From Segatella baroniae B14 (GTDB lineage: Bacteria > Bacteroidota > Bacteroidia > Bacteroidales > Bacteroidaceae), in assembly GCF_022024235.1 (NCBI RefSeq), contig NZ_CP091799.1, forward strand, positions 970,001 through 1,034,000: a stretch of DNA of 64,000 nucleotides, read 5' to 3'. Below are positions 54,701 to 62,860 of this stretch, one piece after another. Below the pieces are notes generated by a model. That model had not been told where the DNA came from. It ran no database searches and saw only the letters and a list, made by a program, of their open reading frames with translations. The position numbers were made by a program, and so were the translations under genes. How positions within the stretch are numbered: position 1 is the first letter of the stretch; the number at the start of each line of letters is the position of its first letter.

Positions 54701-57700
54701 GCTACGTCCTGTTGACATTACTTTCCATAAGTATTCTCCCTATATCATTGCTGGTGAGCCTGTATCGCTAGATGAAAAGTATCATGAGAAGTGGACTCCA
54801 TTCCCATATCACAATCACAGCAGCAATCCGAACCCAACGGATGAGGAAATAGAATCATGGGCTCAGAATAACAGGAAGATATTATGGGACAATAAGCTTT
54901 GGGGAACAAACGGTACGTATGCAGACCGTTTGCTCCAAATTCACCAGTTCCCTGATTTGTTCATACAAGCGGAGCACACCGCCCAGGTTGATAAGATGGT
55001 GAGCCGACAAGTGCAGGAGGACTTCAAAGACCACTGCATCAATATCCTAGCATGTTCTACCACCATGGAAATGGGTGTTGACCTTGGAGACCTCGAATTA
55101 GTTATGATGACATCAGTTCCACCTATGCCATCCAACTATAAACAGAGAGCAGGACGAAGTGGCCGACGCGGACAGGTGCGTAGTGCTTGTGTTACTCTTT
55201 GTGGCTCAGATGCCGTAGGTATCAGAACCCTGCTAAACCCGATGGAGAATGTCATTCTCCGGACTACAAATACACCGACTGTAGACTTGAATAGCGCACA
55301 GGTCATTCAGAGACACATTAATTCTTTCCTTATAAGGGAGTTTGGCGTATTTGGAATGGCTGGAGGAAGTGTTAATGAACAGGTCATTAGCTATTACACG
55401 AATTATGAGATTGTGCCAGACGGTGATAGTAATCACTTTAAGATAAAAAGAAAAGTCGATCACTCTCCTATTAGCCCTCTTGATGGGCTTGGCGACGAAA
55501 CTGACACCCCATATGAGTATTTCAACAACAAGTGTAGTGAAGCTTTGGATGATAAGTTAAGAAGAAAACTTCGGATTCTATTAAGTGGAACTATTTTCAG
55601 TAGTCACACCCCACAAAGTGTAGTTGCTAAGGCTCGTGAGATGAACGAGAATTGCTATGCAGAATTAGAGTTGCGCATTCAAGACTATGCAGAACCCTAT
55701 AGAAAAGCAAAGAGCCCAAAGCAACAGGCTTTCTTTGAAATGAAGTTCATTGAACCATTGGCTGCTCGTCTACTTTCTTATTGGGCAACACATCGTTTTA
55801 CCCCAAATGCCAACATGCCTGTAAATGTGATAGAGTTTGACATCAATTCCGCATCACAGAACACATATTCATTACTAACAGTGTCCAATCCTTCCTACCC
55901 GTTGCGTACTGCCCTATCTCAGTATGCACCTGGTAATCCAATAGCTCGTGACGGTATGGTACGTATTGTCCGTGGTATCAGGTACACTAACTTCTTTAAA
56001 CCTGAAGTTACCTTCAAGAAACTCTACTTTAATAGGGAGCAGGTTGTAATAGATACCAAAGATGAATTGGAGAACTTGGAAAAATGGCGCGTTAGTGCTA
56101 ATACAGAACTTGACTTGCTTCAACCTGCAGAGTTCATTCCTGACATGAATGAATCAGCAAGCCGTATATTGGATAATAATGTATATACTCGTGTAAGTGC
56201 TCAATTGATCGGTGCTGACGAGTGGAAACAAGACAGGATAGAGCCTCACTTGTTTGACTCTCGCAGTAGTCGTGAAAGTGGTAATGGCCAGATTCTGTAC
56301 TACAATGAAGGCACAGGGTTTGGTTACTGTCATTGTACCAAATGTGGCAAGACTGTACTGGAGAGCTGGCCTGCTGCCGCTTCAAAAGACCCAGACAAAT
56401 TGCCGTTAGAGATGAACAACATACCGTCGAAAGACGATGATAAAGAAAATTTCCACTTCTCTCTCATCAAGAAAGGAAACAAGCCTAACTATTGTATGGG
56501 CTGTAACAGCAGGGAATTTATCAAGCGTAACGTAGTTCTTGGAGATACCATCCAAACCGACTATACGGAGATAAGAATCCGTCATTTTAAGAAAGACTGG
56601 ATTAATGGTCGCAGTGAAGAAGAAAATCTGCTGATAACTCTCGGACTGCTGTTTGCAAGAGGATTGGCAGAAGAACTAAATGTTGAGCGTACAGACCTTG
56701 ATTTTACCATTACGCCTAATGGACATATTTGTATATTTGATGCCAACCCAGGTGGTTCTGGCTACTCGAATCAGTTGGCAGCAATGGATATGCTGAAATC
56801 AGTGATAGAACGGTCACGTTCCATCTTGGAAGCAGCAGAAAAATCTGGGAATAAGGAAGCTTTAATTGACAAGTTTACGCTCCATTATGTCAATAACATT
56901 GATATTCAAGCTGCCAAAGCATGGATTGAGGAAGAACGTGCTGCACGCAAAGTCTTGCCTGATCCTATTAAGGCTGTGTTTGGAGATACTGTCACTGAAA
57001 CCTCGCTTGCCAAAATGCAACGAGCATTCATCACCTCTCAGAATGAAACTATCTTATTTGTGGATGATGACTATGACCAATGGGAGTATGATGGAACAGA
57101 CCACTGTTGGAGAGGACAGTTCCTTAATCATTTTGCACCTCACGGACAATTGACTTCGTTCTGTGTGGCAGAATGTTCTGACCATCACATGACAGAACCA
57201 ATTCGTGACATGGTGCGTTCCATCAAAGGATGGGCCAACGAAGTTCTGCATATAAAGAATCCTTATATCGACAAGGGCTTGTACCCACTTGCTTATATTG
57301 ACGGAAGGCTATATTTCACCAATAACCCTAATCATATTACGCTTAATGACAAATGGGGAAATGGAACAATATATTATATCCGAACAAATAATATAGCAGC
57401 AACAGCAGATTTCATAGACATATCTGTCGAGGAAAATACCACCAAGATTTTCAAACTTACAGATGGTGATCCTACAAACATTAAAACTTCAGAATTAGGT
57501 CAGTTGATTAGGAGTAAAGCCGAAAATCTAATTAACGGTTTTATTTCCCACTGCAAAACACATTCAAAAGAATCTGTTAAGGTCTGCTATCAAGATGAGC
57601 ACATGAAAAGTATCATGTCTATCGTACTGACTCTCCAAACTGTGGGCTATTATGTAAAGGAGATTGGTAATCCTTTCTCTCTGGAATTCAAATTAGAGAG

Positions 57701-58097
57701 ATATGATACTGACAGTGGAAAATGGAATAGCGTAACGGCCAATATACCTTCTTCATATACTAAAGAAGATGGTAGAATTGGTAGAGATCGTTGGTTGGAA
57801 AGCCTTGCTCATCAGTGGAACGAGGATTTGGATTATGAAGACCACATAGAGGGAACGATATTACCTATCTGCTCACAACCAAAGAATAGTTTGACTCACT
57901 GGCGTGTTTTGTCCTTTGAATGCGCTGGAAAGCGCCTTTGTATATATCCTGACGGTGGTCTGATGAACGGTTGGTCTATATATAATGCACCCGGTCAATT
58001 CCATCGATACGAGATTTCAACTATCACACATGATACTGAGATTAACTTGTACAGAAATCAGGAAATCAAATTTGATGTAACATTAGAGGATTGTTAA
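51702..58097 (+). CDS. DruE-like DExH helicase with DUF1998
   Basis: The 2131-residue protein starts with a helicase: P-loop GTGSGKT at about 125-131, DETH at 277-280, SSATIG motif III, and QRAGRSGRRGQ motif VI near residue 1147. Two zinc-knuckle-like pairs (CKHCGEY, CQCPYCGTK) lie between the lobes. The C-terminal third has DUF1998 with its cysteines (YCHCTKCGK, NYCMGCNSRE) and the FDANPGGSGYSNQL signature. This architecture and length are the hallmark of DruE, the common protein of Druantia systems; related helicases occur in DISARM. It should translocate on invading DNA. A relic of a homologue's last residues precedes mcrB at 5045-5203. Confidence 0.82.
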   Translation: MKQKFRFAELYRKNKTAVEKTLSTLWCGEARNESQKGYINQLTKLIPEVFAPKDAMPLVQCMNNYETVYPEHAHEAEEMLGTLWKKTLPPGVSYLPYEHQYQCWKTLLKEKTPDGKNMSIVVTTGTGSGKTECFMLPLVQDLIDNYVYEEVQAIFLYPLNALMEDQKTRMEKLLAGTKLKFAVYNGDMPQGIPSKKDSNYKKVMRKIDAIKGIIRDKDGNIIETKFPHIIATREELRQHPANILLTNPTMLEYILLREKDRNLIKEDKKTLRWIALDETHTYTGAGAAEIAMLIRRVLMAYGVTTNDVRFATSSATIGKSGDEQAKEELRHFIADITGLQVNQVRYVDGKRKGLATLPEADKEYWLRLMNENKDGYLRLDELIPDGNTIEEKLDRLDAMCQTAEDEGLEDLRVKVHYFYRVPNHGLYVDIADPHYKEDGSFKIYMESMPDDKPDAAPLLEMSRCKHCGEYVAIAEELKVDDGIAYQPITMDDSDMFDLDETENTGKTYYVFGTSNSTDTEFDNNAPYIIKGNRMLNVTANNRVGHGWHVIANTQCQCPYCGTKLTKQSKQDEDNPDQIQSDEEDTKKLQKFRVAPDFVSRLIAPSTLDLMTEGKPKDDKKIFLHKGQQYISFVDSRQMAARSTIKQNLEEERLWVYGTIFHELCRMATAGSMTKEEATKYFEGIYDSTHRTSPEHKAAVKNLDILEGDDQAAIDKLLAELKPNNYLTWQDILDLLLQDRLADTFCQQFAERSELSPELDDEGNIRPELKRKYILSIMVDYLSHRSLSGTSPETMGLFTSYYADLQPALTQKLPDAVEVFNGKLAPENQITKKDWFSLMQLFLDYTARQSECVFLTMDEKDEVDIFQCVRFATKKEMRRPVHKPVIKDKSANRNRIIRLVAKLVANDKHITVANAISSYKQDIQDVIDCMWNELTLKYELLEHGLHYDAEVRQQVKDKDEIINDVHFTPYRLNLAKLGFKLYDDVYLCDANTGSDTHHVEWLRPVDITFHKYSPYIIAGEPVSLDEKYHEKWTPFPYHNHSSNPNPTDEEIESWAQNNRKILWDNKLWGTNGTYADRLLQIHQFPDLFIQAEHTAQVDKMVSRQVQEDFKDHCINILACSTTMEMGVDLGDLELVMMTSVPPMPSNYKQRAGRSGRRGQVRSACVTLCGSDAVGIRTLLNPMENVILRTTNTPTVDLNSAQVIQRHINSFLIREFGVFGMAGGSVNEQVISYYTNYEIVPDGDSNHFKIKRKVDHSPISPLDGLGDETDTPYEYFNNKCSEALDDKLRRKLRILLSGTIFSSHTPQSVVAKAREMNENCYAELELRIQDYAEPYRKAKSPKQQAFFEMKFIEPLAARLLSYWATHRFTPNANMPVNVIEFDINSASQNTYSLLTVSNPSYPLRTALSQYAPGNPIARDGMVRIVRGIRYTNFFKPEVTFKKLYFNREQVVIDTKDELENLEKWRVSANTELDLLQPAEFIPDMNESASRILDNNVYTRVSAQLIGADEWKQDRIEPHLFDSRSSRESGNGQILYYNEGTGFGYCHCTKCGKTVLESWPAAASKDPDKLPLEMNNIPSKDDDKENFHFSLIKKGNKPNYCMGCNSREFIKRNVVLGDTIQTDYTEIRIRHFKKDWINGRSEEENLLITLGLLFARGLAEELNVERTDLDFTITPNGHICIFDANPGGSGYSNQLAAMDMLKSVIERSRSILEAAEKSGNKEALIDKFTLHYVNNIDIQAAKAWIEEERAARKVLPDPIKAVFGDTVTETSLAKMQRAFITSQNETILFVDDDYDQWEYDGTDHCWRGQFLNHFAPHGQLTSFCVAECSDHHMTEPIRDMVRSIKGWANEVLHIKNPYIDKGLYPLAYIDGRLYFTNNPNHITLNDKWGNGTIYYIRTNNIAATADFIDISVEENTTKIFKLTDGDPTNIKTSELGQLIRSKAENLINGFISHCKTHSKESVKVCYQDEHMKSIMSIVLTLQTVGYYVKEIGNPFSLEFKLERYDTDSGKWNSVTANIPSSYTKEDGRIGRDRWLESLAHQWNEDLDYEDHIEGTILPICSQPKNSLTHWRVLSFECAGKRLCIYPDGGLMNGWSIYNAPGQFHRYEISTITHDTEINLYRNQEIKFDVTLEDC

Positions 58098-58134
58098 AAA
58101 CAACCTTTAAATAGAACAGAATAGCTAACACTGT

Positions 58135-58172
58135 AAGGAGCAACTCATTTCAAAATGAGTTGCTCCTTTTTT
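58135..58172 (+). terminator. Strong terminator after the defence operon
   Basis: AAGGAGCAACTCAT and ATGAGTTGCTCCTT pair perfectly (58135-58150 with 58153-58168 at most) and run into a T tract to 58172. Confidence 0.9.
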
Positions 58173-58218
58173 GATGTCTGCTCAAAAAAATAAGAAGAAA
58201 AACACACTTTATCTTATC

Positions 58219-58254
58219 TGTGAAGATAGACTGCACTTTTGATATTTACCTTTG
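58219..58254 (+). promoter_or_regulatory. Conserved 18-bp element plus -7 box, copy 2
   Basis: TGTGAAGATAGACTGCAC (58219-58236) lies exactly 10 bp before TACCTTTG (58247-58254). It would drive the lipoprotein genes from 58335. Confidence 0.75.
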
Positions 58255-58334
58255 CCATGTCAAAAATAAAATCAAAATATATCATGATTGTTGTATGGAA
58301 CACGATGATTGAATTTTAACTAAAACATTTACAT

Positions 58335-58718
58335 ATGAAAACCTCAAAAAAATATTTCTATCTTTTTATGATGGCCATCATGACACTTGCCATCACGACA
58401 TCATGTAGCAAAGATGAAGATGAGATTGACTCGACCTATCACTCTTTATTTGTAACATGCGACTATTTCATTGATATGCTGGACACAGTATATGAACGTT
58501 ATGATGCATTTGGTAGCAAAGCCAAAGATACCAGTGATGGAAATTTTACCGTAACGCCAATAGGCAGGCTCATCATTGTTAAGAAGAAGACTTATGCTTC
58601 TTCCATTACCTATTCAAGCATAGAATCGGCCTTAAAGAGCCATTACAGCGGAAACAGAAAGGTCAACGATGTCTTTCATAATAGCGGTGGAACAATAACC
58701 ATCGACTGTAGAAATTAA
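58335..58718 (+). CDS. Small lipoprotein
   Basis: The 127 residues start with a lipoprotein signal (MMAIMTLAITTSCSKDEDE, Cys at about 28) and an acidic linker. The remaining 95 residues (SLFVTCDYFIDMLDTVYERY, later GRLIIVKKK) resemble no family I can name. First gene behind the conserved promoter; two more lipoprotein genes follow on the same strand. Confidence 0.7.
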   Translation: MKTSKKYFYLFMMAIMTLAITTSCSKDEDEIDSTYHSLFVTCDYFIDMLDTVYERYDAFGSKAKDTSDGNFTVTPIGRLIIVKKKTYASSITYSSIESALKSHYSGNRKVNDVFHNSGGTITIDCRN

Positions 58719-58770
58719 TTTTCATAATATCCGTAAAAGAAAATACATATAGCATTAAATCTTCTGAAAA

Positions 58771-59121
58771 ATGAAAAAGTATCTGATTATGTGCTTCATG
58801 GTTGCACTCTTAGCATCCTGTAGCAATAACAATCCTTGGGAGTACAAAGTAGTGAAAGTAGCCGGAATGCCAGCTGAAGAACTGGCAGAGTATGGCGCAC
58901 TTGTCTATGGCGATCAAACAGCCATGCTCAATAAGATGGGCAAAGAAGGCTGGGAACTGGTCAGCACATATACTGAGACAGCTACAGAATTTCCGAACTT
59001 CGGTAGCCCAGACTACGTTACAGGCATCCGTGACAATACTAGAACAAGCGTGGTGAACTTTGTCTTCAAGAGACAGAGCGACGGAAAAAATGAGAATAAC
59101 GCTAAACCAAAGAAGAAATAA
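58771..59121 (+). CDS. DUF4177-type lipoprotein
   Basis: The 116-residue protein has a signal peptide with lipobox (LLASCSN, Cys17) and the DUF4177 pattern: WEYKVVKVAG near the start and MLNKMGKEGWELVSTY in the middle, then NFVFKR. The C-terminus is a Lys/Asn-rich tail. The function of the domain is unknown. The stop overlaps the probable start of the next gene. Confidence 0.75.
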   Translation: MKKYLIMCFMVALLASCSNNNPWEYKVVKVAGMPAEELAEYGALVYGDQTAMLNKMGKEGWELVSTYTETATEFPNFGSPDYVTGIRDNTRTSVVNFVFKRQSDGKNENNAKPKKK

Positions 59122-59963
59122 AGATAGCTTCGGTTCTCATCATCTCGTTGATGATTCTATCGTCTTGTTCACATAAAGACGAGGCGATAGAACTATCACG
59201 GGATTTCTTTGCTTCATTATCCGACTCTACCTATGGAAAGCCCCATGATTTTTATCCCGATTATGACGCATTAGGCATTGAAGCAAAGTCTGACAATGTG
59301 GACATCGAGGCTTCTGATGTTACCGAAAAGAACGACTCTTTCACTGTTCGTTGCTATAATAACTATACCAATAGCGAGGGAACCTTCAAGCAGGACAGTG
59401 TTACCTTGTTCATTACGAAGAACAAGGATAAGCAGTACTACATCTATGACTCCAGAGGTCTCATTGAGATGGATAAGGATTTGGAATGGTTTGGAAAGGT
59501 CACTGGGGCTTTTAACAAGAGGCTGCCCAACGATCAGACATTGACAAAGCGTATCGAGCAAGTCAGGAGCATGATGTGGGACAAATTTGAAGAAGTTCGT
59601 GCGGAACTGGCTACCAAGGTGAAGATTGTCAACTGGTCTTGGGAAACAAGTTATAACGGTGAGGCTAATGGAGAAGGAAGGGTTGTCAACAATCTGGACT
59701 ATTGCATTTCGGGAGTGAGATATCATGTGAACTACTATGACCGAAGGGGGCATTTTATGGCTGAGGACGATGGAAGTATCGACAAGACATTATATCCAGA
59801 AGAGAAATACGACTTCACCTTCTGGAGTTCTAATGCCAAATATCCGAATGCAGCAAATCTCCGTCTGGATTTTTCAGACAATATGGTTTTTGACTTGATC
59901 AAGGAACAGGCCTATATAGGCACGGAATTCCAAGAATACTTGAAACGCCAAAAGACCAAATAA
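59118..59963 (+). CDS. Lipoprotein with probable non-ATG start
   Basis: The frame has no ATG before a full lipoprotein signal peptide: from the ATA at 59118 it reads (M)KIASVLIISLMILSSCSH, overlapping the previous stop. A TTG at 59148 or ATG at 59151 would leave only four or five hydrophobic residues before the Cys. Either ATA is used as the start, or a G-to-A change has crippled export. The mature part, about 255 residues, has beta-rich stretches (VKIVNWSWETSYNGEANGEG) and may be a DUF-type surface protein. Not recognised. Confidence 0.6.
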   Translation: MKIASVLIISLMILSSCSHKDEAIELSRDFFASLSDSTYGKPHDFYPDYDALGIEAKSDNVDIEASDVTEKNDSFTVRCYNNYTNSEGTFKQDSVTLFITKNKDKQYYIYDSRGLIEMDKDLEWFGKVTGAFNKRLPNDQTLTKRIEQVRSMMWDKFEEVRAELATKVKIVNWSWETSYNGEANGEGRVVNNLDYCISGVRYHVNYYDRRGHFMAEDDGSIDKTLYPEEKYDFTFWSSNAKYPNAANLRLDFSDNMVFDLIKEQAYIGTEFQEYLKRQKTK

Positions 59964-60095
59964 TCAGAAAGTCAAGTCGTTCATACATAAATTTTTCACG
60001 GAGCGAACATATTCAATAAGGATGGTAGGGTTAATACCTTGCCATCCTTTTTTGTAATATGATTAGTTTCCTATTATTTTCAAAATAAATATATC

Positions 60096-60131
60096 TGTGC
60101 AGATAGACTGCACTCATACATTTTACTTTTG
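60096..60131 (+). promoter_or_regulatory. Conserved 18-bp element plus -7 box, copy 3
   Basis: TGTGCAGATAGACTGCAC (60096-60113), identical to copy 1, lies exactly 10 bp before TACTTTTG (60124-60131). It would drive the operon from 60158 through 62784. Confidence 0.78.
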
Positions 60132-60157
60132 CAGTATCAATAATTAAAATTTGGTAT

Positions 60158-60496
60158 ATGGGACTACTTCATTTTTTATTCGGAGCTTTGTTGAACAATA
60201 GAAAAAACAAAAAACAGAGCCAAAACAATCAGTCGAACATTTTTAATGACAGTTATCATCGTGCTTATGAGGATGGTTACGATGACTGTCGTATGAATCA
60301 TAATGATGTCAGCCGTCAGAATGAATATGACTACCAAGATGATTGCGAGTGCGACTGCGAGTACGACAATAGTAGCTATGATGATTACGACTGCGGGTAC
60401 GACAATAGTAGCTATGATGATTACAACTGCGGCTATGACAATAATAGCTATGATGGTTACGACTGCGGCTATGACAATAATTGTTCAGATTATTAA
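60158..60496 (+). CDS. Asp/Tyr/Cys-rich tandem-repeat protein
   Basis: The 112-residue protein has a short hydrophobic N-terminus (MGLLHFLFGALLNN), a Gln/Asn/Lys linker and an acidic tail of twelve-residue repeats (YDNSSYDDYDCG) coded by three tandem 36-bp units at 60362-60469. The regular Asp, Tyr and Cys spacing could bind metal or form a sticky surface polymer; this is a guess. It is the first gene in the CsgG operon, two bases before the next start. Confidence 0.6.
   Translation: MGLLHFLFGALLNNRKNKKQSQNNQSNIFNDSYHRAYEDGYDDCRMNHNDVSRQNEYDYQDDCECDCEYDNSSYDDYDCGYDNSSYDDYNCGYDNNSYDGYDCGYDNNCSDY
60362..60469 (+). repeat. Three 36-bp tandem repeats within a coding region
   Basis: Units begin at 60362, 60398 and 60434. 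The first two differ at two positions, the third at a few more. Each keeps twelve codons, so copy number can change without a frameshift. Confidence 0.85.
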
Positions 60497-60498
60497 AT

Positions 60499-61428
60499 AT
60501 GAAAAAACTAATGATGTTTGTATTGATGCTTACCATCAGCTATGGTGCATCAGCTCAGAGAAAAACGGAAATCGTTGAACCAACAGTAAAAACGGTCAAA
60601 GACGATGGTATGGTACTCAAAAGAAAAGTTGCCATTGGTAGATTCTCTAACGAAACCCAGTATGCGAAGGGGATCTTCTATGACAAGGAGAATGATCCTA
60701 TGGGGAAACAGGCACTAGACATTCTTTCGGCGAAACTTGCTGCTTCAGGCAAGTTCCTTTTGCTTGAACGTAGTGATTTAACCACTCTTCTAGAGGAATG
60801 CCAAAAAAGTGGTGGTGGTTCATCTACAATTGGCGCTGACTACATGATTATCGGTTCTATCACGGAGTACGGTCGTAAGAATACCGGAAAGAACGGCGTT
60901 TTTACTTCTCAGAAGACCCAGACTGTAGAAGCTGCTGTAGCGATTCGACTTGTTGATGTTTCCACAGGACTTATCATCTATTCTGATGAAGCGAAAGGTT
61001 CGGCAGAACTGACTACGAAGACATCCATGGGAATTGGAGGGCAAGCCAGCTATGATGCTACGCTGAGTGACAAAGCTATTTCTGAAGCTATCAACCAGCT
61101 CGTAGAGAATATTATTAATAAATGTACGAATAGTCCATGGAAGACGTATTTCCTATCTTATGATAACGATGCTGTTCTGATAGCAGGTGGAAAGAGTCAG
61201 GGGATCAAAACCGGAATGGTTTTCAATATTAAAACACAAGGAAAGAAGGTAAAAAATCCTCAAACAGGAATCATGATTACGCTTCCCGGCAAGAATGTAG
61301 GCACAGCAAAAGTTACCATGACTGGCGGTGATACTCCCGAGACTGAATACTCATTTGTTGAAGTAACTTCTTCCGAAACCATCGATTCTAATAACATGTC
61401 TAACTATATCATAGAACAAATAAAATGA
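60499..61428 (+). CDS. CsgG/HfaB-family outer membrane lipoprotein-like protein
   Basis: The 309-residue protein has a signal peptide (MKKLMMFVLMLTISYGASAQ) without a clear lipobox and the CsgG core: KVAIGRFSNETQYAKG, AAKL-type SAKLAASGKFLLLERSDL, GADYMIIGSITEYG and VAIRLVDVSTGLIIYSDEAKG. The C-terminal third (KSQGIKTGMVFNI and onward) is an added beta domain. CsgG forms a secretion pore for curli; relatives outside curli loci pair with DUF4810 and GNA1162 lipoproteins, as here. Start at 60499 fits the signal peptide. Confidence 0.85.
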   Translation: MKKLMMFVLMLTISYGASAQRKTEIVEPTVKTVKDDGMVLKRKVAIGRFSNETQYAKGIFYDKENDPMGKQALDILSAKLAASGKFLLLERSDLTTLLEECQKSGGGSSTIGADYMIIGSITEYGRKNTGKNGVFTSQKTQTVEAAVAIRLVDVSTGLIIYSDEAKGSAELTTKTSMGIGGQASYDATLSDKAISEAINQLVENIINKCTNSPWKTYFLSYDNDAVLIAGGKSQGIKTGMVFNIKTQGKKVKNPQTGIMITLPGKNVGTAKVTMTGGDTPETEYSFVEVTSSETIDSNNMSNYIIEQIK

Positions 61429-61763
61429 AAAAGAGTCTACTATTTATTTTTGGTCTTGCACTATTGATGGCAGGCTGTAGAGCACACCTTCCCGTCACTC
61501 AACAAGGTGGTAAAGAAGATGTAGCCTATTTGCTGTTTGTAGGCCAGAAAGTTTATGGAGGAAAAGAAGTACAGGTGTCTGTTGATGATGCAGCTCCTTT
61601 TACTGCTAAAGTTGTCAAAGCCAAGAAAGCCAGCTATAAGGGAACACAGTATAGCGTTGCTACAGGTAGCAGAAACCTGAAGGTTACATGTGATGGTAAA
61701 ACGCTGTATCAAAAGAAGATTTTTGTTTCCACCCAAGATGTTAAACAAATTATGCTACCATAA
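61425..61763 (+). CDS. Small lipoprotein of the CsgG operon
   Basis: The 112-residue protein has a lipoprotein signal (LALLMAGCRAHL, Cys17 or so) and a beta-rich domain (AYLLFVGQKVYGGKEVQVSV, SRNLKVTCDGKTLYQKKI) like a small carboxypeptidase-regulatory or PEGA-type fold. It overlaps the CsgG gene by four bases (ATGA) and precedes the DUF4810 gene by two. Confidence 0.75.
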   Translation: MKKSLLFIFGLALLMAGCRAHLPVTQQGGKEDVAYLLFVGQKVYGGKEVQVSVDDAAPFTAKVVKAKKASYKGTQYSVATGSRNLKVTCDGKTLYQKKIFVSTQDVKQIMLP

Positions 61764-61765
61764 CT

Positions 61766-62119
61766 ATGAAAAGAATTATCTATATTGGCGTTATCGCGAT
61801 TATGGCTCTGTCTGGTACATCATGTACGACGACCCAAACTTTGTACTCCTGGTATGACTACGCAGATGTATCATACGAATATAATAAAAAGCCTACTGAA
61901 GAACTAAAAATGAAAGTTCTTGAGCAATACAAAAAAATAACAGACAAGCAGAAAGGTGTTCGTGGCGTAGTACCTCCCGGTATGTATGCAGAATATGGAT
62001 ATCTACTCTACAAGACTGGAAAAAAGCAGGAAGGTATTGATTTCTTGAAGAAAGAGATTTCGCTATATCCAGAGTCTGAGAAATATATTTCACGCATCAT
62101 TAAACAACTTGAAAAATGA
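61766..62119 (+). CDS. DUF4810 lipoprotein
   Basis: The 117-residue protein has a signal peptide with Cys near residue 19 (LSGTSCTTTQTLYSWYDY) and the DUF4810 layout: YSWYDYADVSYEYNKKPTEE, then a helical repeat with VPPGMYAEYGYLLYKTGK and ISLYPESEKYISRII. It is the middle lipoprotein of a conserved trio with CsgG-like and GNA1162-like partners known from several Gram-negative phyla, presumably an envelope complex. ATGA overlap with the next gene. Confidence 0.85.
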   Translation: MKRIIYIGVIAIMALSGTSCTTTQTLYSWYDYADVSYEYNKKPTEELKMKVLEQYKKITDKQKGVRGVVPPGMYAEYGYLLYKTGKKQEGIDFLKKEISLYPESEKYISRIIKQLEK

Positions 62120-62784
62120 AAAAGATCATATTATTCGCACTTGTTGCTATAACGTTAGCTTCATGCTCTACTCCCAAAACTATGGGAGAACAATATCCTG
62201 CCATGTATGAAGAAAAACCGATGAGCATTGCTATCATGCCACCGATCAATCAGACAACCCATGCGGAGGCAAAGGATTTCTTCTACACGACATTATACCT
62301 TCCTCTGTGTGAAAAAGGCTATTATGTCTATTCGCCTTATTTGACGATGGAAATGTATCAACAAGAAAGTGCTTATGATGCAGAAATGTTCTTGGATAAA
62401 GACATTTCCATGTTTCAGAAAGTACTAGGTGCGGATGCGGCGATGTTCACCATCATCAAAGACTGGCGCAGAAATAATATCGGAGGCAGTTTGCATGTTA
62501 ACGTAGAATATATTCTTCGATCAACAAAGACCGGACAGACACTATATCAGCGAGAAGGTGATATCTCTGTAGATACAAGTATTCATGGTGGAAGTGGATT
62601 TGGAGCACTCGTGGGATTAATCGCAACTGCCATCAACACGGCTGCCACGGATAAAGTTGTTGCAGGACGTAAATGCAATGCTTTTGTTCTCTCTGACTTA
62701 CCTGCTGGAAAATATTCTAAAATGTATGAGGTCGATAAAAAATCACCTGCCGGAAAACCTAAAGTTAAAGCAACTGTTAAATAG
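62116..62784 (+). CDS. GNA1162 (DUF799) family lipoprotein
   Basis: The 222-residue protein has a lipoprotein signal (LVAITLASCSTP, Cys16), MSIAIMPPINQTTHAEAKDF near the mature start, and VLGADAAMFTIIKDW followed by NVEYILRSTKTGQTLYQRE. A Gly-rich segment (GGSGFGALVGLIATAI) could be a membrane-touching helix. The family is an outer-membrane lipoprotein with a TolB/PilM-like fold. Its middle part is duplicated at 38699-38838. Confidence 0.87.
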   Translation: MKKIILFALVAITLASCSTPKTMGEQYPAMYEEKPMSIAIMPPINQTTHAEAKDFFYTTLYLPLCEKGYYVYSPYLTMEMYQQESAYDAEMFLDKDISMFQKVLGADAAMFTIIKDWRRNNIGGSLHVNVEYILRSTKTGQTLYQREGDISVDTSIHGGSGFGALVGLIATAINTAATDKVVAGRKCNAFVLSDLPAGKYSKMYEVDKKSPAGKPKVKATVK

Positions 62785-62824
62785 ATACGTGTACTTGTGG
62801 GCGTACGTACATTTGCGCATGAAT

Positions 62825-62860
62825 AAACACCACCAAGAGAAAGTTCTCCTGATGGTGTTT
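62825..62860 (+). terminator. Hairpin after the CsgG operon
   Basis: AAACACCA (62825-62832) pairs with TGGTGTTT (62853-62860), and GAGA/TCTC pairs inside. The T tract is weak. Its 3' arm (from 62851) is part of the segment copied at 38839-38867. Confidence 0.5.

Noticed and set aside
47932..58097. DISARM as the identity of the defence operon
   Set aside because: DISARM needs separate drmB, a PLD protein and specific methylases. Here DUF1998 is fused in one 2131-residue helicase, as in DruE.
60362..60469. CRISPR-like regular repeats
   Set aside because: The 36-bp units are direct tandem repeats without spacers and encode a regular peptide. No cas gene or spacer-separated array was seen in the window.
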